The notes below the pieces were generated by a model. The model was not told the DNA's origin and searched no databases. It was given only the letters and a program-made list of their open reading frames with translations. 8,539 nt of DNA from contig JAATFR010000044.1 of the NCBI GenBank assembly GCA_015655095.1, forward strand, positions 1 through 8,539, given 5' to 3'. The position numbers were made by a program, and so were the translations under genes. Source of the stretch: Hyphomicrobiales bacterium. GTDB lineage: Bacteria; Pseudomonadota; Alphaproteobacteria; Parvibaculales; Parvibaculaceae. Below, in pieces: positions 1 to 6,030 of this stretch (its first letter is position 1; every line of letters begins with the position of its first letter).

Positions 1-195
1 AACCTTCTGTTGTTGGGCGATCAGTATGGCCAGCGGCATGAGTGTCATCGTACGGCGGGCCGGCTGCAATCGCGGCTTCGTTTCAGCCGCATCGACGACA
101 TTTTCAGGCAGGGCCTGCACGAATTCCTGACCGAATACATTGAACAGAACAATCAGCTCGGACAGGAAATCAGTAAAAGCTATCTGCTTGGATAA
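1..195 (+). CDS. alpha-E domain protein (DUF403/COG2307), C-terminal end only
   Basis: Only the last 64 residues are visible; the gene enters from the left edge in frame 1 and stops at a TAA at 193-195. The end carries the recognisable alpha-E C-terminal signature: an arginine/leucine-rich helix, then RIDDIFRQGLHEFL, then a helix with NNQLGQEISKSYL. Alpha-E proteins are all-helical proteins of roughly 300 residues with no established enzymatic role. They are almost always encoded beside a circularly permuted ATP-grasp amidoligase-like protein, a transglutaminase-fold protein and often Anbu. The next two genes here are exactly those last two partners, which strongly supports the call. The ATP-grasp gene would be expected immediately upstream, outside the window. 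The next gene starts 22 bases after the stop, so cotranscription is likely. Confidence 0.87.
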   Translation, partial: NLLLLGDQYGQRHECHRTAGRLQSRLRFSRIDDIFRQGLHEFLTEYIEQNNQLGQEISKSYLLG

Positions 196-217
196 GGTCA
201 GTGAATGAGGTCTGGAT

Positions 218-1036
218 ATGCGGATAGTGATCGACCATCAGGCTACCTATCGATATGCAAACCCGGCACGCTATGCGCTTTATGCGCTCCATGCCGCGCC
301 CCGCGATATGGGATCGCAACTGGTCATGGAATGGACAGTGACCGCCCCGCATGGTTCGACGCTGCGGCGCTCTGATGATTCCTATGGCAATATTGTCGAT
401 ATGCTCTGCATCGATCATCTGCATAGTGAGCTTTCGTTCCATATTCACGGGGAAGTCGAGACACGAGACACAAATGGCGTGGTCAGCGGGCTTGCCGAGC
501 ATTTCATGCCGCGATTCTATCTACGCGAGACAGCGCTGACGGCGGTGACGCCCGGCATCACCGCTCTTGCCGAGCAGGCTCGGGCAAGGGCGAATGGCGG
601 GCAGATCAATCTTGCTCATGAGCTGGTCGCATCGGTGCGCTCGGCGGTGGAATATATTCCAGGCGACAAGGCGCCTGCCGGGCCGGCGGGCGTTGTTCTT
701 TCTTCCGGCGCAGGGGGGGTGTCCGATCTCACCCATCTTTTTATCGCGGGCGCGCGGGTGCTTGGTCTCCCGGCGCGCTATGTCACGGGCTATCATTATG
801 AAAGTGAAGCTCAGGGGGCGGGTCGCAGCCATGCCTGGGCTGAGGTTCATCTTGATGAGATGGGTTGGTTCGGCATCGATCTCATTTCGGGGACAGGTCC
901 GGGTGAAAGCCATGTCCGTGTCGCCTCCGGGCTTTACTATGGCGAGGTTGCCCCGGCAAAAGGATCGCGTCAGGGGGCGGCGGAAGCTACCCTCGATGTG
1001 AGCCTGAAGATTGAAGCGGGACAAACGCAGCAGTAG
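218..1036 (+). CDS. transglutaminase-fold protein, catalytic cysteine absent
   Basis: This 272-residue protein has the bacterial transglutaminase-like layout: an N-terminal beta-rich domain (about residues 1-100, opening with a YRYANPARYA stretch) and a papain-like transglutaminase core (about 150-235). Family members normally carry Cys-His-Asp, with cysteine in a G-V-C-Q-D-x-x-H type motif. Here the ungapped match reads GAGGVSDLTH, so the cysteine column is Val168, followed by Ser169. Asp170, His173, the downstream GLPARYVTGY motif, His205 in SHAWAE and Asp221 in GWFGID are all kept. The fold looks intact, but peptidase or amidase activity through cysteine is not expected. Start: ATG at 218 with GAGG at 207-210, 7 bases upstream. 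It sits between the alpha-E and Anbu genes in the usual order. Family assignment is firm; whether this copy acts as a pseudoenzyme is inferred. Confidence 0.9.
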   Translation: MRIVIDHQATYRYANPARYALYALHAAPRDMGSQLVMEWTVTAPHGSTLRRSDDSYGNIVDMLCIDHLHSELSFHIHGEVETRDTNGVVSGLAEHFMPRFYLRETALTAVTPGITALAEQARARANGGQINLAHELVASVRSAVEYIPGDKAPAGPAGVVLSSGAGGVSDLTHLFIAGARVLGLPARYVTGYHYESEAQGAGRSHAWAEVHLDEMGWFGIDLISGTGPGESHVRVASGLYYGEVAPAKGSRQGAAEATLDVSLKIEAGQTQQ

Positions 1037-1092
1037 TCTCAGGCGCGCATGGCAGCCCGATTTCGGGTGGCTTGCTTCCGGGGATATCGTTC

Positions 1093-1836
1093 ATGACCTA
1101 TTGTGTTGCCTTGCGGTTGAAGACCGGCCTCGTCATGCTGGCCGACACCCGCACCAATGCAGGCCTCGACAATATCGCGACCTTTCGCAAGCTCACAGTG
1201 ATCGAAACCCCGGGCGATCGGGTCATCGGTCTCATGACAGCGGGCAATCTGGCTGTCTCGCAGGCTGTGTTGAGCCTGTTGCTGGAGCAGGGCGTGTCGA
1301 TCCGTGAGGGTGAGCCGCCGCAGACGCTCTATACGGTTCCCACCATGGTCCGCGCGGCCCAGCTCGTGGGGCAGGCGATCCGCGAGGTCTTTCAGGTGGA
1401 CGGGCCGGCCCTTGAGGCTCAGGCCAATGATTTCAATGTCTCGATCCTGCTTGGGGGTCAGATTGGCTCAGGCAAGCTGCGGCTGTTCCAGCTTTATGCG
1501 GCGGGCAATTTCATTGAGGCGACCGAGGACACCTGCTTCCTTCAGATCGGCGAGCATAAATATGGCAAGCCGATCCTCGACCGGGCGGCAAGTTATGACA
1601 CGGAAGTGGGGGATGCTCTCAAGCTCGCGCTCATTTCCATGGATTCGACCGTTCGCTCCAATCTTTCTGTTGGCCTGCCCGTAGACCTTATGGTTTACAG
1701 GCGCGATGCGCTCAAGGTCGCGCTTCAAAAGCGCGTCCGCGAGGACGATCCCTATTTCAAGGGCTTGCGTCAGGCATGGTCCGATGCGTTGACTCGCGCG
1801 TACCGGACGATCGAAGGGCCGGACTGGGATTTTTAG
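1093..1836 (+). CDS. anbu: Anbu, proteasome-like beta-subunit homologue (predicted peptidase)
   Basis: The 247-residue product begins MTYCVALRLKTGLVML and continues with ADTRTNAG and a FRKL segment, the hallmark start of Anbu (ancestral beta subunit), an Ntn-hydrolase related to HslV and the 20S proteasome. After removal of Met, Thr1 would be the nucleophile, Asp17 lies in the ADTRTNAG motif and a lysine follows at position 32. Later conserved Anbu stretches include GEHKYGKPILDR and SMDSTVRSNLSVGLPVDL. Known Anbu proteins assemble into open, helical ring-like oligomers in the cytoplasm; their natural substrate is not established. The ATG at 1093 is preferred over an in-frame TTG at 1072 because the protein must begin Met-Thr for an N-terminal threonine, and GGGGA lies 8 bases upstream (1080-1084). 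The gap to the transglutaminase gene is 56 bases and to the next gene 3 bases. Confidence 0.93.
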   Translation: MTYCVALRLKTGLVMLADTRTNAGLDNIATFRKLTVIETPGDRVIGLMTAGNLAVSQAVLSLLLEQGVSIREGEPPQTLYTVPTMVRAAQLVGQAIREVFQVDGPALEAQANDFNVSILLGGQIGSGKLRLFQLYAAGNFIEATEDTCFLQIGEHKYGKPILDRAASYDTEVGDALKLALISMDSTVRSNLSVGLPVDLMVYRRDALKVALQKRVREDDPYFKGLRQAWSDALTRAYRTIEGPDWDF

Positions 1837-1839
1837 CCG

Positions 1840-2973
1840 ATGAACCAGAACTTGCTGCTTCATGCCTCCGCCCGCGCCGAGGCATGGTTGCGCGACAGGG
1901 CCTTGCCGTTCTGGCTTGATCGGGGGATTGATCCTTTTGGCATGGCGTGGGAGGAAATGTCGTTCGACGGCGCGCCGCGTGAAACAGGCTACAGGCGCAC
2001 GCTCGTCCAGTTCCGGCAGGTCTATGTCTTCGCCCATGCCGCTCACGTCGGCTGGTGTCCACCGCATCGCGGGGCTGATCTGTTCTTTGCCACCTGCGCG
2101 CGGGCAAGGCATCGGGATGGCGGCTTCGTCCACAGGCTTTCACCCGCCGGGGATATCCTTGACGCTACCCGTGACGCCTATGATCAGGCTTTCGCGCTGC
2201 TGGCTGCCGGCTGGATTTTCAGGCTGACCGGGGATACGCGCGCGCTTGACGCCGCCCATGAGACGCTTGATTTCATGCAGCGCGATATGGCTCATCCGCA
2301 TGGTGGGTTCGTCGAGGCTCTGCCACCCCGGACTCCGCGCCGCCAGAACCCGCACATGCATCTTTTCGAGGCGCTTCTGGTCCTGTTCGAGGTGAGCGGG
2401 AACGTCGCTTTTATCGACGCCGCACGTCGCATTATCTCCCTTTTTGCGACCCGGTTCGTCACCCCCGGCGGGGCTTTGCTTGAATATTTCAGTGATGGTT
2501 GGGCCCCGGTTGAGACGCGCGGCTCCCTCATCGTCGAGCCTGGCCATCATTTCGAATGGGTCTGGCTGCTCCATGAATTTGAGCGCCTGACCGGTGAAGA
2601 TCAGGGGCAAGCCATTGCTTCGCTTATGGATTTCGGCCTGAAGGGCGTGGATGCAGAAGGGCTGGCGATCGACGAAATGGAGGCACAAGGCCATTGGCTC
2701 GTGTCCTCGCGCAAACTTTGGGCCCAGACCGTGATGCTGAAAGCCCTTATCGTGCTTGCCGCACGCGGCGACAAGGCTTCGGAATGGCGGATTCCTGCGC
2801 TTCTGGATGCCATTTTCGAGCGCTTCATGGTGCCCGGCGAGGCGGCGTTATGGTTCGAGGCCATCGCGGCGGATGGCGAGCCCCTGCGGGCAAGGATGCC
2901 GACCACAACACTTTATCATCTGATGCTCAGTTTCATGGAATTGCGCCGCTTTGCCGCCGCCTCTCGGCAATGA
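1840..2973 (+). CDS. AGE-family (N-acylglucosamine 2-epimerase-like) sugar epimerase/isomerase
   Basis: The 377-residue protein has the length and repeated-helix pattern of the AGE (alpha6/alpha6 barrel) family, which includes N-acylglucosamine 2-epimerase, YihS-type aldose-ketose isomerases and mannose isomerases. Diagnostic motifs are NPHMHLFEAL (His172/His174), EPGHHFEWVWLL (His236/His237) and RKLWAQT. A final TTTLYHLM supplies His360. These match the family's three active-site histidine regions. Which sugar it acts on cannot be read from the sequence. A cytosolic mannose/fructose-type interconversion or an N-acyl-hexosamine 2-epimerisation are both possible, and no signal peptide is seen. 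The ATG lies three bases after the Anbu stop with only a weak GGGA (1826-1829), which suggests translational coupling to Anbu. The neighbouring downstream gene acts on GDP-mannose-type substrates, which favours a mannose-related role by inference. Confidence 0.88.
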   Translation: MNQNLLLHASARAEAWLRDRALPFWLDRGIDPFGMAWEEMSFDGAPRETGYRRTLVQFRQVYVFAHAAHVGWCPPHRGADLFFATCARARHRDGGFVHRLSPAGDILDATRDAYDQAFALLAAGWIFRLTGDTRALDAAHETLDFMQRDMAHPHGGFVEALPPRTPRRQNPHMHLFEALLVLFEVSGNVAFIDAARRIISLFATRFVTPGGALLEYFSDGWAPVETRGSLIVEPGHHFEWVWLLHEFERLTGEDQGQAIASLMDFGLKGVDAEGLAIDEMEAQGHWLVSSRKLWAQTVMLKALIVLAARGDKASEWRIPALLDAIFERFMVPGEAALWFEAIAADGEPLRARMPTTTLYHLMLSFMELRRFAAASRQ

Positions 2974-2997
2974 GCGCTCGATAGGCTATTGAGAGGC
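2959..2997 (+). other. inverted repeat / stem-loop at the AGE-epimerase to GDP-mannose-epimerase junction
   Basis: GCCTCTC (2959-2965) is exactly complementary to GAGAGGC (2991-2997). Inside it, CAAT (2968-2971) can pair with ATTG (2988-2991) and GAGCGCTC (2972-2979) is itself palindromic. An alternative fold pairs CTCGATAG (2977-2984) with CTATTGAG (2986-2993), with one G-T wobble. The structure spans the stop codon of the upstream gene (2971-2973). There is no T-run after it, so it is not a typical intrinsic terminator. It could be an mRNA processing or stability element. The arms are seen directly; any function is a guess. Confidence 0.4.
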
Positions 2998-3012
2998 AGA
3001 TGACGGTTTCAT

Positions 3013-3016
3013 GGAG
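3013..3016 (+). promoter_or_regulatory. ribosome binding site GGAG deciding the start of the GDP-mannose epimerase-like gene
   Basis: GGAG lies 7 bases before the ATG at 3024. The upstream in-frame ATG at 3000 has GAGG only 3 bases away, too close for normal spacing, and would add eight residues ahead of the NAD-binding strand. The 3024 start places the Rossmann GAGGFIGS motif at the very N-terminus, as is usual for this family. Confidence 0.65.
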
Positions 3017-3023
3017 CGTTGAA

Positions 3024-3989
3024 ATGAAGAAAACCCTGGTTTTGGGCGCGGGCGGCTTTATCGGCAGTCACCTCGTCAAGCGCCTCAAGTCAGAAGGAAA
3101 CTGGGTTCGCGGCGTGGACCTGAAGTTTCCCCGTTTCGCGGAAACTCATGCCGATGATTTCGCCATCGGCGATCTGCGCGATCCGGCCTTTGTGCGCGAG
3201 ATCATCGACCAGCGTTTTGACGAGGTGTACCAGCTTGCCGCCGACATGGGCGGCGCGGGTTACATCTTCACGGGTGAAAACGACGCCAACGTCATGCACA
3301 ATTCAGCAACGATCAATCTCAACGTGCTCGACATCGCCTACAAACGCAACGTGAAGCGGATTTTCTATTCCTCGTCAGCCTGCATCTATCCCGAATATAA
3401 CCAGCTCGACCCCGACAATCCCAAATGCTCGGAAGACAGCGCCTATCCCGCCGCGCCTGACAGCGAATATGGTTGGGAAAAGCTGTTCAGCGAGCGCCTT
3501 TACCTCGCCTATGGCCGCAACCATGGCATGGAGCCCCGGATCGCGCGCTATCACAATATTTTCGGGCCGGAAGGCTCATGGAACGATGGCAAGGAGAAGG
3601 CGCCCGCCGCGATCTGCCGCAAGGTCGCCCTGGCCAAAGGCGGCGACGACATCGAGATCTGGGGCGACGGCAAGCAGACCCGCTCGTTCCTCTATGTCGA
3701 TGAATGCCTGAACGGTACGACAAGGCTTCTGCGCTCCAGCGAGACGGGGCCTTTCAATATCGGCTCGGAGGAAATGGTCACGATTAACCAGCTTGTCGAC
3801 ATCGTTGCCGACATAGCGGGCAAGAAGATCGGCAAGCACCATATTTCCGGCCCGACCGGCGTGCGCGGGCGCAATTCCGACAACCGGCTGATCGAGGAAA
3901 AACTCGGCTGGTCCCCTTCCGACAGCCTGCGGACCGGGCTCGAAAAGACCTATGGCTGGATCGAACAGCAGGTCCGCGCCAACCATTAA
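3024..3989 (+). CDS. GDP-mannose 3,5-epimerase-like NAD-dependent epimerase (extended SDR)
   Basis: This 321-residue extended short-chain dehydrogenase/reductase opens with the NAD-binding motif GAGGFIGS (residues 8-15). It then shows features typical of GDP-mannose 3,5-epimerase (GME): LAADMGGAGYI, SSSACIYPEYNQL, EYGWEKL, RYHNIFGPEGSW, KEKAPAAICRK, WGDGKQTRSF, FNIGSEEMV and GVRGRNSDN. The acid/base Cys120, Tyr149, Lys153 and Lys192 keep the spacing of Cys145, Tyr174, Lys178 and Lys217 of the plant enzyme, as I recall it. GME converts GDP-D-mannose into GDP-L-galactose and GDP-L-gulose in the cytoplasm. In plants this feeds ascorbate and cell-wall synthesis; in bacteria it could feed a surface polysaccharide or a modified sugar. 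The gene follows the AGE-family gene by 50 bases and probably ends the operon. A related activity on another GDP- or NDP-sugar cannot be excluded. Confidence 0.88.
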   Translation: MKKTLVLGAGGFIGSHLVKRLKSEGNWVRGVDLKFPRFAETHADDFAIGDLRDPAFVREIIDQRFDEVYQLAADMGGAGYIFTGENDANVMHNSATINLNVLDIAYKRNVKRIFYSSSACIYPEYNQLDPDNPKCSEDSAYPAAPDSEYGWEKLFSERLYLAYGRNHGMEPRIARYHNIFGPEGSWNDGKEKAPAAICRKVALAKGGDDIEIWGDGKQTRSFLYVDECLNGTTRLLRSSETGPFNIGSEEMVTINQLVDIVADIAGKKIGKHHISGPTGVRGRNSDNRLIEEKLGWSPSDSLRTGLEKTYGWIEQQVRANH

Positions 3990-4026
3990 AGCCGACTTAT
4001 CCCCGCCTTTTGGGCGTGGCCTATAC

Positions 4027-4074
4027 TGCCTCCATCCTTACGTGGTCACTGTCTGGACTGACAGGATGGAGGCA
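4027..4074. repeat. 12-bp perfect inverted repeat between convergent genes
   Basis: TGCCTCCATCCT (4027-4038) is exactly complementary to AGGATGGAGGCA (4063-4074), with a 24-base spacer that contains a further GTCA/TGAC pair (4045-4048 and 4059-4062). It lies between the GDP-mannose epimerase-like gene (+, ends 3989) and the LigE-like transferase (-, ends 4104), where a bidirectional terminator is expected. No T-run follows on either strand, so Rho-independent termination is unproven. A dispersed intergenic repeat is an alternative. The rest of 3990-4103 shows nothing else clear apart from a small CGCC/GGCG hairpin at 4004-4016. Confidence 0.55.
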
Positions 4075-4103
4075 AAGACATGCATGTTTTCCAGAGCGTT
4101 TTT

Positions 4104-4805
4104 CTAGGCTGCCAGCGCATTGCCGGGATTGCGGCGGGCAAGGCCGTCGAAGAGATCGAGGCCGCGTTCCACATAGGCGTAGATCGGATCGTCCTCTTCA
4201 AAGAGCGGCAGCGTCGCTACGGCGCGGACCCAGATGAAACCGCCAAGCGCGATGAAGTCAGCGTAATTGGGAGTCTCGCCGCCGACAAATGGCTGGTTGG
4301 CGAGGGTGGCGCGCAGGGGGCGAAGCGCGTGGCGGACCTCGGGCAGCTTTGCGGTCCGGTCTGCGGTGAAGCTTTCGAGCGTCTGCCCGCCAAGACGCTT
4401 CTCGCGGCTCGCGCGGAAATAGGCCTTGTCCTCCTCGCGGGCGGCGTCATGGATATCGCGGACATAGATCATGAACAGGCGGTTCATGATCTCGAGCCCA
4501 TACCAGGCGTCGAAGAATCGCACCGTGGCGCGTTCCGCCGCCGAACTGAAAATAGCCGGACGATCCGTGTAGGTCCGGTCGAGATATTCCGCGATGGCCC
4601 AGGATTCGTTCATGATGATATCCCCGGTTTCCAGAATGGGCACGGTCTTGAATTCGCCGTCATGAAGTTTGGGAATATCCGTGAATCCGACAGGCACGGC
4701 GTCGAAGTCGAGCCCCTTGTGGGCAAGGGCAAACTTGATGCGCCAGCAGAACGGGCTCATGCGGCGATCGCCTGGCAAGGTGAGGTCATAAAGCCGAATG
4801 GTCAT
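4104..4805 (-). CDS. glutathione S-transferase family protein, LigE/beta-etherase-like
   Basis: The 233-residue product has a thioredoxin-like N-terminal domain (about 1-80) and an all-helical C-terminal domain. The start MTIRLYDLTL, then MSPFCWRIKFALAHKGLDFD and VGFTDI, resembles the LigE-type beta-etherase/fungal GSTFuA-like group rather than the classical beta class. The LigE pattern is LYDL...SPYVWRTKYALKHKG. Ser17 and Cys20 are candidate glutathione-activating residues. Val55-Pro56 is the cis-proline site and Glu67-Ser68 is the glutathione gamma-glutamyl binding pair. LigE proteins cleave beta-aryl ethers in lignin-derived compounds, but many relatives have unknown substrates, so only the family is claimed. 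The ATG at 4805 is preferred to a TTG at 4850, with GGGA 8 bases upstream on the - strand. It is divergent from the quinone oxidoreductase-type gene across 147 bases and convergent with the epimerase gene. Confidence 0.85.
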   Translation of the reverse strand: MTIRLYDLTLPGDRRMSPFCWRIKFALAHKGLDFDAVPVGFTDIPKLHDGEFKTVPILETGDIIMNESWAIAEYLDRTYTDRPAIFSSAAERATVRFFDAWYGLEIMNRLFMIYVRDIHDAAREEDKAYFRASREKRLGGQTLESFTADRTAKLPEVRHALRPLRATLANQPFVGGETPNYADFIALGGFIWVRAVATLPLFEEDDPIYAYVERGLDLFDGLARRNPGNALAA

Positions 4806-4952
4806 GGTGCGTTTCCCGTTGTTGATCCGTTTGTTCTCATGCTCCACCAATCCGACGTTGCGTCAAGGGGCAAGGTGGTGCGCGCAGGCGTGACAGGCCG
4901 CTGGAAAGCGGGTAATCGGGAGACAGATTTATCGCAAGCGGGAGCCTGTCTC
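4806..4952. promoter_or_regulatory. divergent intergenic region, presumed promoters for both flanking genes
   Basis: These 147 bases separate the outward-reading LigE-like transferase (-) and oxidoreductase (+), so each should have a promoter here. On the - strand, TTGACG (complement of 4861-4866) is a good -35-like hexamer, but the -10 about 17 bases on (AGCATG) is poor. GACG-TTG-CGTC (4854-4864) is a short dyad overlapping it that could be an operator half-site arrangement. No convincing + strand promoter was identified by eye. Confidence 0.4.
4941..4944 (+). promoter_or_regulatory. ribosome binding site GGAG deciding the start of the oxidoreductase gene
   Basis: GGAG sits 8 bases before the ATG at 4953. 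The alternative in-frame ATG at 4968 has no purine-rich site in front of it. The frame stays open far upstream, back to 4080, but that part is the antisense of the transferase gene and has no protein-family character. Confidence 0.6.
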
Positions 4953-5948
4953 ATGTCTGACGACACCATGAAAGCCATCGTCTGTGACGCGTTCGACTCG
5001 CCTGATACGCTTGCCGTGCGCTCCGGCGTAGCTGTGCCGCAGGTGACGCCGGGGCATCTGCTCATCCGTGTGCATGTGGCGGGCGTGAGCTTCGTCGACA
5101 TGCTGATCTCGAGCGGCCGCTACCAGTTCAAGCCGCAACTGCCGTTCACGCCCGGCTCCGAGTTTGCCGGCGTTGTCGAGCAGATTGGTGAAGGCGTTGA
5201 AGGGTTCGCGCCGGGCGACCGGGTGGTGGCGTCGGCCTTCACCGGCGGCTTTTCGCAATATGCGCTGGCGGCGGCGCAAAGCGTGACCCGGTTGCCGGAC
5301 GCCATCGATTTCGAGACGGCGACTGTTTTCCGCGTGAATTACGCCACGGCCTTGTTCGCGCTGAAGCAGCGGGGCCTGCTCAAGCCCGGCGAAACGCTTC
5401 TGGTGCTGGGAGCGGGCGGCGGCATCGGCGTTGCCGCCATCGAGATCGGCAAGCTGATGGGCGCAATCGTGATCGCGGCGGCATCGAGTGAGGAAAAACG
5501 CAACTATGCCCTGTCGCGCGGCGCGGACCATGCACTCGATCCGCAAGCGGAAAATTTTCGCGATGAATTGAAGCGGCTGACCGGCGGCAGGGGCGTCGAT
5601 GTGATCGTTGATCCGGTCGGCGGCGATCTTTCCGAACTTGCATTCCGCTCCATCGCCTGGGAAGGTCGCCATCTGGTCATCGGCTATGCGGCGGGTTCGA
5701 TCCCGAAGCTGCCGCTCAACCTGACCTTGCTCAAAGGAGCGGAAGTTCGCGGCGTCGACATAGCGCAGGTACCCCGCCGTGCGCCTGCGACCGCGCAGGA
5801 AAATCTTGCCCAGCTTTTCGACTGGATCGTCGAGGGCAAGCTGAAGCCGGAACCGGGCGTGGTCTATCCGTTTGAAAAGGCCGGCGAGGCGATGGCAGCA
5901 CTGATCGAGCGTCGGGCGTTAGGTAAGCTGCTGCTGCGCATCGACTGA
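4953..5948 (+). CDS. zinc-independent quinone oxidoreductase-type (MDR superfamily) NADPH dehydrogenase
   Basis: The 331-residue protein is a medium-chain dehydrogenase/reductase of the quinone oxidoreductase (zeta-crystallin-like) branch. It has an N-terminal GroES-like domain with GVSFVDMLISSGRY and PFTPGSEFAGVV (about 40-75) and a GDRVVA segment. The Rossmann domain has a LGAGGGIG nucleotide-binding loop (Gly153-Gly159), then SRGADHALD and GGRGVDVIVDPVGG. It ends ALGKLLLRID, as QOR proteins commonly do. The catalytic zinc ligands of alcohol dehydrogenases are not apparent. Enzymes of this branch reduce quinones or alpha,beta-unsaturated carbonyls using NADPH in the cytoplasm; the true acceptor here is unknown. 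Some relatives are crotonyl-CoA reductase- or enoyl reductase-like, so the annotation should stay at family level. It is divergent from the LigE-like transferase, and the next transferase follows after 82 bases on the same strand. Confidence 0.9.
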   Translation: MSDDTMKAIVCDAFDSPDTLAVRSGVAVPQVTPGHLLIRVHVAGVSFVDMLISSGRYQFKPQLPFTPGSEFAGVVEQIGEGVEGFAPGDRVVASAFTGGFSQYALAAAQSVTRLPDAIDFETATVFRVNYATALFALKQRGLLKPGETLLVLGAGGGIGVAAIEIGKLMGAIVIAAASSEEKRNYALSRGADHALDPQAENFRDELKRLTGGRGVDVIVDPVGGDLSELAFRSIAWEGRHLVIGYAAGSIPKLPLNLTLLKGAEVRGVDIAQVPRRAPATAQENLAQLFDWIVEGKLKPEPGVVYPFEKAGEAMAALIERRALGKLLLRID

Positions 5949-5974
5949 CGGGTAGTGCAGCCATCTTGCCATTC

Positions 5975-5987
5975 CGGGCAAAGCCCG
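5975..5987 (+). other. short hairpin between the oxidoreductase and second transferase genes
   Basis: CGGGC-AAA-GCCCG forms a perfect 5-bp stem with a 3-base loop in the 82-base gap (5949-6030). No T-run follows, so it is at best a weak attenuating or stabilising structure. The gap also holds a TTGCCA (5966-5971) without a convincing -10 partner. Whether the two genes are cotranscribed is open. Confidence 0.35.
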
Positions 5988-6030
5988 ACATGCTCGCCCC
6001 GACTAAAAACAAGAACGTTCCGGAGGATGC

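Noticed and set aside
1056..1067. Small CCCG-ATTT-CGGG hairpin in the gap before Anbu
   Set aside because: A 4-bp stem is too short in GC-rich DNA to distinguish from chance, and there is no T-run.
1468..2133. 221-residue - strand open frame across the Anbu/AGE-epimerase junction
   Set aside because: It overlaps two convincingly assigned + strand genes and shows no domain features.
3997..4027. Possible promoter TTATCC ... TATACT downstream of the GDP-mannose epimerase-like gene
   Set aside because: The spacing is 19 bases, the -35 is poor, and the only thing downstream on that strand is the antisense of the transferase gene, so nothing supports transcription from it.
4080..4952. Long open + strand extension in frame with the oxidoreductase gene, giving a 622-residue reading frame
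   Set aside because: The first 290 or so residues are the antisense of the LigE-like transferase and have no family motifs, while the true oxidoreductase N-terminus and its GGAG site are at 4941-4953. GC-rich DNA often leaves antisense frames open.
4929..5672. 247-residue - strand open frame opposite the oxidoreductase
   Set aside because: Antisense shadow of a clear MDR-family gene, with no motifs of its own.
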